Origin: Phycisphaerae bacterium
GTDB taxonomy: Bacteria > Planctomycetota > Phycisphaerae > Sedimentisphaerales > Anaerobacaceae
NCBI GenBank assembly: GCA_017993835.1
Contig: JAGOLX010000004.1
Location: forward strand, 124,001 to 188,000
DNA length: 64,000 nt
Direction of reading: 5' to 3'
Positions 44,751 to 52,883 of this stretch are shown here, in pieces (position 1 is the stretch's first letter; the number at the start of each line of letters is the position of its first letter). Made by a program: the position numbers and the translations under genes. The notes under the pieces are model-generated. The model was not told where the DNA came from. It saw nothing but the letters and a program-made list of their open reading frames with translations, and made no database searches.

Positions 44751-45938
44751 CTATGGCAACGGGATGACCTGCCAGCCTTCGGTGCCGAAGCGGATGTCCC
44801 GCTCGACGAACTCCCAGATGACGACCTTCTTGCCATTCAAGAGGGCCGGCTTCCTCGCCAACTGCTGGCGGACGAGCGTCGAGGCGCCGCCGTCGCTGAT
44901 GATGCTGCTCAGGCCGAAGCCGAGATTGTACGCGAGGTGGGCGACGAAGCCTCCGCTGCCGGGCTCGTCTCGCTCGAAGATCCGCAGGAAACTGTCGCCC
45001 AGGACCAGGATGGGCGAGTTCGGATCGTCCATGTAGGGTTTGCCGGTCCCCGAGTCGATCACCTGTGTGCAGTCCATTCGCTGTGGTTCGAAGAGCCGTT
45101 CCACCTGCGGCACGCGAATCATCTGGAGCACATCTCCATGTCGCTCAACTGGGACCGACTTCAGATCGTAGGCAGTCGTCCCTTTCTCTACCAATCCGGA
45201 ATCGAGGAGCCTGCGTGCAACCGTCTGGGCGGCCAATCGCATCCCTTCCGGCGACCAGTGGCTATCCTGGGCCAGATAGCACGCGGGACTACCCGGCACT
45301 TGGCAGGCCTTGCCAAAGACCTCGAAAAGATCGACGACCTCGACGCCAGCCTGCTCCAACCTCGCGAGAACCCCGCGGGTCGTCGGGTTCACGGGGGTTG
45401 TCATCCCAGCCGCCCTCGCCGCCAGCATCTCGGGACAGACGCTCGCCTTATTCGGCGCAGGCATCACGAGGAGCCTGATGCCGCGTTTGGCCAAGTCGTC
45501 GCGGAATGACACAATGGCATCGAGGAGGTCGTCTCGGGCGTTCGTAGTGACGCCGTCAGGCGTTACCTTCTTCTCGTCCGAGGGAAGATATGCCCTCACG
45601 GGCACACTACGAACAGGCTCGACGAGGTACTGCACCGCCGGGCGGTAGAAGAACCAGCCGTCGCGCCCGAGCAGAGCCTTGTCCCCTGTGTCCTCCAGGA
45701 GAACGAAGCGAGCGAACTGCATCCAGGGACGGGCCATCTGCGCCAGTTCGCACCCATTCTCCAGGCGGGTCTCGATGCGTCGGAGATTCGCGGGCGTCGG
45801 TGGTTGTCGGAACAGCTCGACGATCTCCGGCGTGTCGCCCTCGCGCAGGTCGAACACGACCTGGCTGACAGCCACGGCGGCGACCATCGCCAGGAAGGCG
45901 ACGATCAGGCAGACGTGTTGTGAGCAACTGGCCTTCAC
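44751..45938 (-). CDS. AlgJ/AlgX-like O-acetyltransferase (SGNH-fold)
   Basis: A 395-residue exported protein with one N-terminal membrane segment (VCLIVAFLAMVAAVAVSQVV). The AlgX/AlgJ-type SGNH domain has FFYRPAVQYL, MPAPNKASVCPEML, the catalytic D-x-H in AQDSHWSPEGM and the nucleophile block LGDSFLRIF. It would transfer acetyl groups, supplied by the MBOAT neighbour, to an exopolysaccharide in the periplasm. The GTG start is 8 bases after the MBOAT stop. Codons 109-133 are a 75-bp repeat element inserted exactly in frame in a loop between conserved blocks. Confidence 0.85.
   Translation of the reverse strand: MKASCSQHVCLIVAFLAMVAAVAVSQVVFDLREGDTPEIVELFRQPPTPANLRRIETRLENGCELAQMARPWMQFARFVLLEDTGDKALLGRDGWFFYRPAVQYLVEPVRSVPVRAYLPSDEKKVTPDGVTTNARDDLLDAIVSFRDDLAKRGIRLLVMPAPNKASVCPEMLAARAAGMTTPVNPTTRGVLARLEQAGVEVVDLFEVFGKACQVPGSPACYLAQDSHWSPEGMRLAAQTVARRLLDSGLVEKGTTAYDLKSVPVERHGDVLQMIRVPQVERLFEPQRMDCTQVIDSGTGKPYMDDPNSPILVLGDSFLRIFERDEPGSGGFVAHLAYNLGFGLSSIISDGGASTLVRQQLARKPALLNGKKVVIWEFVERDIRFGTEGWQVIPLP
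45540..45614. repeat. Cloverleaf repeat, in-frame coding copy
   Basis: A 75-bp element with the perfect 10-bp ends GTTCGTAGTG and CACTACGAAC, arms ACGCC-gtca-GGCGT and TGCCC-tcac-GGGCA, and a central arm with CTTC/GAAG. It matches the intergenic 71-bp copy at 50521-50591. It lies exactly on codons 109-133 of the AlgJ-like gene. Confidence 0.9.
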
Positions 45939-45946
45939 TCAGCACC

Positions 45947-47401
45947 CTAGAACTGGAAATACAAGAACGAACGGAACGATTGCGCGAACATCGTCATCAC
46001 GGAAACCGCGGACAGAACGATCAGGATCAGGACCTTGGGCCAGGTGAGCCGTCGGACCCAGTCGAAACCCTGGAGGGGCTGGAACACGAGCAGTGCGCAC
46101 AGGGCCATGAGGATGAGATGGCCTCGGGTGTAGATCATGGCACTGAGCAGAATCGAACCACCCTCGGCCGCCCTCGGCCAGAACAGGATCGCGAAGATTC
46201 GCCCGGCCTCGGAGAGATCCGTCGCACGGAAGACGACCCATCCCAGCGCGATCAGAGCGAAAGTCGCAAGGCGTGAAGCATGAAGTCGCATGGGTCCCAT
46301 CGGTCCTGTTCGTCCTGTCGATCCCATCCCCCTGCAAACTCGCTCAACGATCAGCCACAGTCCGTGCCAAGCACCCCAGACGATGAACGTCCAGCCGGCC
46401 CCATGCCACAAGCCGCACAGCAGAAACACGATCATCAGGTTCGCGTAGGTGCGAGCGACGCCGGCCCGGCTGCCGCCGAGCGGGATATAGAGGTAATCGC
46501 GCAGCCAGCTCGACAGCGAGATATGCCAGCGCCGCCAGAAGTCGGTGATGCTGTCAGCCCGGTACGGCGCATCGAAGTTGCGCGGGCACTCGAACCCCAG
46601 CATGAGCCCGATGCCGATGGCCATCTCTGAGTAAGCGGAGAAATCGAAGTACAACTGGAACGAGTAGGCGACGGTCCCGAACCACGCGTCCAGCGTACCG
46701 GGCGACGCCGCAGCGAAAACCGCGTCCGCCACCTGCCCTGCTGCGTTCGCCAGGAGGGTCTTCTTCGCGAATCCCAGGATGAAGAGGGCAACACCTCGCG
46801 AGAACTTGTCCAGCGTATGCACGCGACCCACGAGCTGATCGGCGAAGGTCGGCATCGGCTCCGCCTTGGGATCGAGGGTGTTGTATCGCTGGATCGGACC
46901 GGACAGAAGCTGTGGGAAGAACGAGACGTAGCAGGCGAAATCCAGCAGCGACCGAGCCGGCGGCCGTCCGCGATAGACGTCCACGACATATCCGACGATC
47001 TTGAACGTGTAGAACGAGATGCCGACCGGCAGAAGAACCCTGAAGACAGGCAATGCGTCGCATCCCGTCCACAGCAGGACGCGGTTGAGGTTCTCCTCGA
47101 CGAACCCGGCGTACTTGAAGAAGCCCAGGACCGCGAGGTCCATCACGATGGCGCAGCCCGTCCAGAACAGGCGCGTGGTCTGTCCCCTGGTCGCCGCAAT
47201 GACACGGGACAGCACGTAGTTAGCCAGGGTCGTCCCCAACAGCAGGGACGCGAACCGCCAGTCCGCCCAGGCATAGAACACATACCCCGCCGCGAGCAAG
47301 ACAACGTTGCGAACCGCCGGCCAGCGTCGCGGGACGAGCCCGTACAGCAGCAGAAACGCGGGCAGGAAGTAGAACAGGAATATGTGGGACGTGAATGCCA
47401 T
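45947..47401 (-). CDS. MBOAT O-acyltransferase (AlgI-like)
   Basis: A 484-residue membrane enzyme with about 11 helices. AlgI-type signatures are SGPIQRY, FQLYFDFSAYSEMAIGIGLM, RRWHISLSSWLRDYLYIPLG and the catalytic histidine in CGLWHGAGWTF. It moves acetyl groups across the membrane for polysaccharide O-acetylation. A short run GSTGRTGPMGPMR near residues 356-370 interrupts the loop after the catalytic helix and looks like an inserted low-complexity repeat. The gene starts 3 bases after the lipoprotein stop. Confidence 0.93.
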   Translation of the reverse strand: MAFTSHIFLFYFLPAFLLLYGLVPRRWPAVRNVVLLAAGYVFYAWADWRFASLLLGTTLANYVLSRVIAATRGQTTRLFWTGCAIVMDLAVLGFFKYAGFVEENLNRVLLWTGCDALPVFRVLLPVGISFYTFKIVGYVVDVYRGRPPARSLLDFACYVSFFPQLLSGPIQRYNTLDPKAEPMPTFADQLVGRVHTLDKFSRGVALFILGFAKKTLLANAAGQVADAVFAAASPGTLDAWFGTVAYSFQLYFDFSAYSEMAIGIGLMLGFECPRNFDAPYRADSITDFWRRWHISLSSWLRDYLYIPLGGSRAGVARTYANLMIVFLLCGLWHGAGWTFIVWGAWHGLWLIVERVCRGMGSTGRTGPMGPMRLHASRLATFALIALGWVVFRATDLSEAGRIFAILFWPRAAEGGSILLSAMIYTRGHLILMALCALLVFQPLQGFDWVRRLTWPKVLILIVLSAVSVMTMFAQSFRSFLYFQF

Positions 47402-47404
47402 CGA

Positions 47405-47869
47405 TCACTTCGCGGCCTTGTCGGTCCAGATCGCCCAGTGGACCGGCTCGTTCACTTCGCCGAAGTACTTGTTGATGATGCCGCCCATGTAGTAGTCGTC
47501 GATAGGGACTTCCAGGGCCATGCGATGCACGTCGCCCACGCGGAACTGCTTGACGTTGCCGCCGATCTCCTGGACGCGGGCGTCCGCGACGGTACTGCGA
47601 GGCTCCGCGGGGTTGTAGTGGCCGACGTAGATGACATCCGTGTCCACCTTGCCCCGGTGGACCTGGACGACCTTGTACTTCATCACGTGCGCGTAATCGT
47701 ACATCGGGTCGTCGATCAGATCGCCGCGGATCTCCTCCAACCGGGCGGTGACTTCGATGCTGCCGCGGGTGGTGACGTTCGGGTCCACCGCGGCGGTTGG
47801 CGCCTTCTTCGCACAGGAAACACCCGCCAGCACAATCAACAACAAGACTCCCGTGTAGACTGCCTTCAT
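47405..47869 (-). CDS. Small lipoprotein of the acetylation operon
   Basis: A 154-residue predicted lipoprotein: leader with lipobox AGVSC, then a compact beta-rich domain (GSIEVTARLEEIRGDL, YKVVQVHRGKVDTDVIYVGH). No known domain was recognised. The ATG at 47869 overlaps the TGA of the upstream PD40 gene (ATGA), with AGGAG 8 bases before. It probably serves the surface polysaccharide machinery together with the AlgI-like protein. Confidence 0.75.
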   Translation of the reverse strand: MKAVYTGVLLLIVLAGVSCAKKAPTAAVDPNVTTRGSIEVTARLEEIRGDLIDDPMYDYAHVMKYKVVQVHRGKVDTDVIYVGHYNPAEPRSTVADARVQEIGGNVKQFRVGDVHRMALEVPIDDYYMGGIINKYFGEVNEPVHWAIWTDKAAK

Positions 47870-48897
47870 TTCTGAGCTCCTATTTCCGCATACGTCCAGC
47901 ACGGCTCCCAGCCTTCGACAAGCTGGAGCACCGTCGCGTCCTTGCCATCGGGGTGCACCTTCCGCAGGGCGACGCTCGGCCCGCGGATGGCGGGGGCATC
48001 CTCCATTCGCATCACGCAGATCGGCGCCCCGGACTTCTCGGAGCCGCCGCCGTCTTCGGGACATCGGGTGAACAGCACGTACTTGCCGTCGGGCGATAGC
48101 GCGCCGCCATAGATATGGTAGCCGTCCTCGCCGTAGATCATTCGGGCGTCCTTGCCGTCGCCGTCGCCCATCCAGAGTTGCGTGAAGCCATAGCCATCCT
48201 GGCCCGCAGGCCGGCAGGGAAAGATGATGCGATTCGAATCAGGGAACCAGTCGGGCGTGCAGCTCTGGAACTCGTGCACGATGTTCACTTCACCGGTCTG
48301 GGCGTTCATGCGAACCACGGTCCACATGATCCGGGCGTTCGCCACGCCGCAGAACCACTGCCCGTCCGGCGACCAGAAGAGCTGCTGATAGACGCCCTTT
48401 CGCGGCAACTCGCGCACGACCTTCTTCGTCCCAAGGTCGACAATCTGGATGCCCTTCTGACTCAGACAGGCGATTTGTTTGCCGTCGGGCGACCATGACG
48501 CCCAGGGAAACTCCCGGTCGCCGCCGATCTGCACAGGATTCGAGCCGTCGGCATCTGCGATCATCAGGTTTCCCTGGAAACCCCAGAGGTCGTGACTGAT
48601 GACCGTGCCTTTCGCGAAGCGCCGGTAGAGCAATCGTTTGCCGTCGGGCGAGAACCGGGGGCCGCCCTCCTCATGGTCCGGCGTATTCGTGACGTTCCGA
48701 CGTTCCGAACCGTCCGGTCGCATGAGGAACAGATCCCATGTCCCATTCTCCCCGCGGGCCGCAAACGCAATCCAGCCTTTGCCGCCCACCTCCTTGGCGA
48801 GTTGAGCCGCGCGATCCTCCTGCGCCCCCCATCCGCCAGAAACCAGGATTGCACAAACCACAAAGGCCAGAACCGAGAGCGTCTGTCTGTTCATCAT
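47866..48897 (-). CDS. TolB-like PD40/WD40 propeller protein, exported
   Basis: A 343-residue protein with a signal peptide (LSVLAFVVCAILVSGGWGA) and repeated PD40 motifs (RFSPDGKRLLYRRF, SWSPDGKQIACLSQ, FWSPDGQWFCGV, ALSPDGKYVLFTRC), forming a beta-propeller. The role is probably binding or scaffold; a catalytic function is not seen. AGGAGT precedes the first ATG by 7 bases. It is the first gene of the operon that continues to the aldehyde dehydrogenase. Confidence 0.85.
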   Translation of the reverse strand: MMNRQTLSVLAFVVCAILVSGGWGAQEDRAAQLAKEVGGKGWIAFAARGENGTWDLFLMRPDGSERRNVTNTPDHEEGGPRFSPDGKRLLYRRFAKGTVISHDLWGFQGNLMIADADGSNPVQIGGDREFPWASWSPDGKQIACLSQKGIQIVDLGTKKVVRELPRKGVYQQLFWSPDGQWFCGVANARIMWTVVRMNAQTGEVNIVHEFQSCTPDWFPDSNRIIFPCRPAGQDGYGFTQLWMGDGDGKDARMIYGEDGYHIYGGALSPDGKYVLFTRCPEDGGGSEKSGAPICVMRMEDAPAIRGPSVALRKVHPDGKDATVLQLVEGWEPCWTYAEIGAQK

Positions 48898-48917
48898 TCA
48901 GGGACTCCTGTCCGACC

Positions 48918-50192
48918 TTATGCGGGCCGGTTGAACTGCGGGACCTTCATCTGCTCGCCGCCTCGGAGGGCCGACTCGTGCGCGACGATGCCGGGGACGG
49001 TGTAGGCCAGCGCCTCGTAGACGTCCACCGCGGGCCGGCGGCCGTGCGTCAGCGCGTCGATGAACTCGTGCGTCAGGAACGTGTGCGAGCCGTAATGCCC
49101 GCTGTCGTGTCGCAGGGGCTCGGGCAGCATGTCGGTCTTCCACCAGGCGGGCTGCTCGTACCTCTCCATCTCGGGCAGGTCGCGAACGAAGCCCGCGTCG
49201 TCCTTCTCCTTGCGTCCCTCGGCCGACCGGACGATCACCGGCGGCAGCCCGGTCGGCTCGTCGCAGTAGAAGCTCATCTTGTTGCCGATCCACTGGGCCC
49301 GCTCGGTTCCGCGATGGGCTCCCTTCCACCAGACGTTGCAGCGGAAGGCGTGACCGCGATCCGTCTTGAACATGGCCGACTCGTTCCAGAAGGGGTTTTT
49401 GTAGACGTTGTCCTTGCAGATCGGGTCGTCGTCGCCCCAGCCGTAGCAGGAGACTTCGGTGAGCCGCTCGCCCGTGACGCCGGCGATGAAGGCGGTGCAG
49501 TGTGTCGGATAGTGCATGGGGGCCAGGCCGTGACGCCACGTCCGTTTGCCGTTCTCGAAGTAGAGCACTTCCAGGCCGGGATGCTGGTACTCGGCCTCGC
49601 AGTAGTAGATCTCGCCGAACTTGCCCTGCTCGTGGAACTTCCGCACGGAGATCGTCGGCTGCTGGTAGTAGCTGGTCTCGGCCATCATGTAGGTCAGGCC
49701 GGAGGTCTTCACCGCGTCGAGAAGCCGCTCGGCCTTCTCAACGCCGCCACCCAGCGACGCAGGCACCGCGGAAATCGCGTGCTTGCCGTGCTTCATCACT
49801 TCCGCGACGTGCTTGACGTGGTTCGGACCTTCGGTGAAAACCGCCACCGCGTCGATGTTCTTGTCGAGCACCAGTTCTTCGAGCGAGTTGTACGACTTGC
49901 TGCACTTGTACGTCCGCATCAACCCGTCGCGTCGTTCCGGGCGCAGGTCGCTGACCGCTTCGACGACGCAGTCCGGATGCTCGTGCCACTGGAAGCTCGT
50001 GCCGAATCCCCCGCCCACGACGCCGATCCGAATCCTCTTCGGCGCCGTATTGACCGCCAGGGTCGAATACAGGGGCAGTGCTGCGCCTGCGAGGGCGGCG
50101 CTGCGATGGAGGAATTCCCGCCGGGAGCACAAACGCGGTGATTGCTCGCGAACAGCCTGGGACGACGAACTCGTGTTGGACGAATCGATCAT
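48918..50192 (-). CDS. Gfo/Idh/MocA family oxidoreductase, Tat-exported
   Basis: This encodes 424 residues. The leader includes SRREFLHRSAALAGAALPLY (twin-arginine pattern). The Rossmann motif reads GVVGGGFGTS. The usual EKP signature is replaced by HAISAVPASLGG, so the catalytic lysine seen in other members is missing, as in many planctomycete paralogues. The ATG at 50192 is set by GAGGAG 8 bases upstream; the frame runs on upstream without features. Confidence 0.88.
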   Translation of the reverse strand: MIDSSNTSSSSQAVREQSPRLCSRREFLHRSAALAGAALPLYSTLAVNTAPKRIRIGVVGGGFGTSFQWHEHPDCVVEAVSDLRPERRDGLMRTYKCSKSYNSLEELVLDKNIDAVAVFTEGPNHVKHVAEVMKHGKHAISAVPASLGGGVEKAERLLDAVKTSGLTYMMAETSYYQQPTISVRKFHEQGKFGEIYYCEAEYQHPGLEVLYFENGKRTWRHGLAPMHYPTHCTAFIAGVTGERLTEVSCYGWGDDDPICKDNVYKNPFWNESAMFKTDRGHAFRCNVWWKGAHRGTERAQWIGNKMSFYCDEPTGLPPVIVRSAEGRKEKDDAGFVRDLPEMERYEQPAWWKTDMLPEPLRHDSGHYGSHTFLTHEFIDALTHGRRPAVDVYEALAYTVPGIVAHESALRGGEQMKVPQFNRPA

Positions 50193-50282
50193 AGCGAATC
50201 TCCTCAAACAAAGGGTTCTTTCGGCTCTGATAGCTACCACAGTGTCTCCAGGAATGCAAGGACTCGCGACACGATCCTGGCC

Positions 50283-50459
50283 GTGTTGGTTGTCACGCAG
50301 GTGCTCTCTGTCATCTTCGGCGAGCAGCTCTCCCACGAGGCATTCGAGCTGATTCACAAAGGTGGCGGAGCCCTCCTGCTCATCGGGATCGGTCTGCACG
50401 TCATCCTGAACTGGAGCTGGGTCCGCGCCAGCCTGCTGGTCCGCAGACACGCCCAGTGA
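50283..50459 (+). CDS. Possible small DUF4405-like membrane protein, start unresolved
   Basis: A hydrophobic frame includes TILAVLVVTQVLSVIF (from about 50259) and then FELIHKGGGALLLIGIGLHV with ILNWSWVRASLL. This is two helices with histidines in positions like those of DUF4405-type small membrane proteins. No ATG or ribosome site precedes it; a GTG at 50283 and a TTG at 50286 are possible starts. It could be a remnant whose 5' end was lost next to the oxidoreductase promoter. Confidence 0.4.
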   Translation: MLVVTQVLSVIFGEQLSHEAFELIHKGGGALLLIGIGLHVILNWSWVRASLLVRRHAQ

Positions 50460-50520
50460 CCCGGACCAGATCCGGCCGCAGAAAATGAGAACGGGCGGCA
50501 GTGTCAAGACCGAAGATGTT

Positions 50521-50591
50521 GTTCGTAGTGACGCCGTCAGGCGTTATCTTCCCTGCATATCCAGATATGCCCTTGCGGGCACACTACGAAC
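50521..50591. repeat. Cloverleaf repeat, intergenic copy
   Basis: 71 bp in which every base falls into a cloverleaf: closing stem GTTCGTAGTG/CACTACGAAC (10 bp); arm 1 ACGCC-gtca-GGCGT; arm 2 TATCT-(13)-AGATA; arm 3 TGCCC-ttgc-GGGCA. There are no unpaired bases between arms. It lies in the gap after the DUF4405-like frame. Confidence 0.9.
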
Positions 50592-50634
50592 AGGCTTCGC
50601 TTGACGCTGCCACCCGTCGATGAGAACCAAACGC

Positions 50635-50651
50635 GTGGGTTGAGAACCCAC
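50635..50651. terminator. Palindrome downstream of the ThuA gene
   Basis: GTGGGTT-gag-AACCCAC, a perfect 7-bp stem, followed on the right by ccctaca as in the palindrome at 2924-2940. It could end the minus-strand ThuA transcript but has no T-run. Confidence 0.35.
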
Positions 50652-50681
50652 CCTACACTTCCCGTGTCACGAGGCACGGGC

Positions 50682-51428
50682 CTATTCCGTCACCTTCCCC
50701 GTCGCGGCCCACTCCGTACCTCTCGTGATGATCTTCTGGACGTTCGGGGTCATCAGAGCCTTGCGGTCGTGGCCGAAGGCGTTGTGGACGACCCGGCCGT
50801 TGCCGTAGTTCTGCACGAAGATCAGCGGCTCGGTCTTCTTGCTCCAGTCCGAATCGGCGGTCACGAGCACCTGGATCTTGGCGTCGCCCTGGAGCTTGGC
50901 GTACAGCTCGTCATCGACCTCGAAATCGCCTAGACCCGCGGTGATCGGGTGCTGCTTGTCGACCACCTTCGCCTGGAACGGGGCACGAGGTCCGTGGCCG
51001 GAAGTGCCCATCACCCACTTGCGCCCGCACAGCTTGCCGAACTCCTCCCACTTGGGGAACGACGCGGTCGCCAGGTGCTGGACGAAAAAGCCCTTGCCGC
51101 CCTTGACGTAGTTCAGCAGGTTCTCCTGGGCCTGGGCGGGCAGTTCGGCCCGTTTCGCCGAGTAGATCAGGAACGCGATCACGTCGTAGTTCTTCAGCGC
51201 GGTCGCCGATTCGAGGATCAGCGGGTCCTCGGAGATCTTCACGTCGAACTTGCCCGAGTTGACCAGGATCTCGCGCGTGGTCTCGGACATCTCCCGCCAG
51301 GGATGGGCGGAGACGTCGTCGCCCGTGATGAGCAGGACCTTGATCGGCGCGGGTTTGGCCGGCTGGGCCCCCAGGCAGAAGACCATCGCCAGCATCGCAA
51401 CCCCAGTCACAACTTTCAATGAACGCAT
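50682..51428 (-). CDS. ThuA-domain (trehalose-utilisation-like) exported protein
   Basis: A 248-residue protein with a signal peptide (VVTGVAMLAMVFCLGAQPA) and a class I glutamine amidotransferase-like ThuA domain (IKVLLITGDDVSAHPWREMS, then GFFVQHLATASF). Planctomycetes have many such proteins, often near Gfo/Idh/MocA genes as here, with presumed roles in sugar metabolism. AAGGAGG six bases before the ATG at 51428 fixes the start. Confidence 0.85.
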   Translation of the reverse strand: MRSLKVVTGVAMLAMVFCLGAQPAKPAPIKVLLITGDDVSAHPWREMSETTREILVNSGKFDVKISEDPLILESATALKNYDVIAFLIYSAKRAELPAQAQENLLNYVKGGKGFFVQHLATASFPKWEEFGKLCGRKWVMGTSGHGPRAPFQAKVVDKQHPITAGLGDFEVDDELYAKLQGDAKIQVLVTADSDWSKKTEPLIFVQNYGNGRVVHNAFGHDRKALMTPNVQKIITRGTEWAATGKVTE

Positions 51429-51728
51429 GTCATTCCTCCTTGTCTGAACTCTCAATACAACTGCCTGCACAGGCTATGACTACCTCTGTCCTGCGAATCA
51501 CACGATCTCTACGCTCGTATCGTTGTCCACCACCTTTGGACTCACATTTCACCATCGTTTGGAGCAATCGATCCACGGCCATTCTAAGCCACAGCCGCAC
51601 CGGACGTAAATACTCAATCCGTATCCGTCTCGGGACAACAGATGTCGCGGCGAAGAATCGGTTTGACCCATGAGGCACATCTGGGTATAGTTGACGTGTA
51701 ATCTTGAGGATATGCGACGAGAGGAATC

Positions 51729-52883
51729 ATGGCGCAAATCCCGGAAAACTCCAAGGACATCGAGCTGTGGCTCAAGCTGATCCGGGCCGATGAGGTCGGG
51801 CCAGTGACGTTTGGGCGGCTCCTGAAGCGGTTCGGGTCGGTGGATGCGGCCCTGGGCGCCTCGGTCAGCGAGTTGACCAAGGTCGAGGGAGTGGGGTCCA
51901 AGACCGCTGAGCGGATCGCCGCAAGTCGCGACCAATTCAACGCCCGCGAGGAGTTGGAGCTGGCGGCCAGGCTGGGCGTCTGGCTCCTGCACATGGAAGA
52001 CGCCCGTTACCCCAGGTTGCTCAGGCAGATCTACGACCCGCCGCCAGTGCTGTACGTAAAGGGTACGCTGACCCGCGAGGACACGCTGGGCGTCGCGATC
52101 GTCGGCTGTCGGCGGTGCAGCCTGTACGGCCAGGAACAGGCTTCGCGATTCGCGCATCTATTGGCAGCAGCAGGCTTTACAGTCGTCTCAGGCATGGCCC
52201 GAGGAATCGATACCGCCGCTCACAGCGGCGCCTTGGCGGCCCAGGGTCGGACAATCGCGGTTCAAGGTTGCGGCCTGTCTCGCGTCTTTCCGCCCGAGAA
52301 CGCCAAGCTCTTCGAGCTCATCAGTGCTTCCGGGGCCTGCATTTCCGAGCTTCCACTGCAGGCCGAGCCCCTGGCAGAGCACTTCCCGCCCCGCAATCGG
52401 ATCATCGCGGGCCTGTCGCTCGGGACCCTCGTCATCGAAGCGGGCCTTCGATCCGGCGCCCTGATCACAGCCCAGACCGCCCTGGAGAGCAATCGCGAGG
52501 TCATGGCCATGCCGGGCAAGATCGACTCGCCTGTGAGCCAGGGTCCCCACCAACTCCTCAAGCAGGGCGCCAGGCTGGTCGAGTCGGTCGAGGACATCAT
52601 GGAGGCCCTGGGCTACGTCGGCGAGCAACTCAAGGACCACACGGCACTTACGACGAAGGAGGCCGTCGAGACGGTCGAGGCGCCGTTGTTCGACCCGGCC
52701 AAGTTCAACCTCAAGGGCCACGAGAAGACCCTCTACGACGCGCTCGGCAAAGAGCCTACGCACATCGACCAGATCATCGCGGATACGGACCTGCCCGCAG
52801 GTGCGGCCAACGCCGCGGTCATGTCGCTGCGTCTCAAGGGGCTCGTCAGGCAATTCCCAGGCAACTTGTTCGCAAGACGGTGA
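51729..52883 (+). CDS. dprA: DNA-processing protein DprA
   Basis: A 384-residue protein that binds single-stranded DNA and loads RecA during natural transformation. An N-terminal helix-hairpin-helix region (SELTKVEGVGSKTAERIAAS) is followed by the Rossmann-like DprA core: VGCRRCSLYG, SGMARGIDTAAHSGAL, FPPRNRIIAGLS and EAGLRSGALITA. The C-terminus holds a winged helix (THIDQIIADTDLPAGAANAA). The cysteine in VGCRR replaces the usual serine. GAGAGGAA precedes the ATG. Confidence 0.96.
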   Translation: MAQIPENSKDIELWLKLIRADEVGPVTFGRLLKRFGSVDAALGASVSELTKVEGVGSKTAERIAASRDQFNAREELELAARLGVWLLHMEDARYPRLLRQIYDPPPVLYVKGTLTREDTLGVAIVGCRRCSLYGQEQASRFAHLLAAAGFTVVSGMARGIDTAAHSGALAAQGRTIAVQGCGLSRVFPPENAKLFELISASGACISELPLQAEPLAEHFPPRNRIIAGLSLGTLVIEAGLRSGALITAQTALESNREVMAMPGKIDSPVSQGPHQLLKQGARLVESVEDIMEALGYVGEQLKDHTALTTKEAVETVEAPLFDPAKFNLKGHEKTLYDALGKEPTHIDQIIADTDLPAGAANAAVMSLRLKGLVRQFPGNLFARR

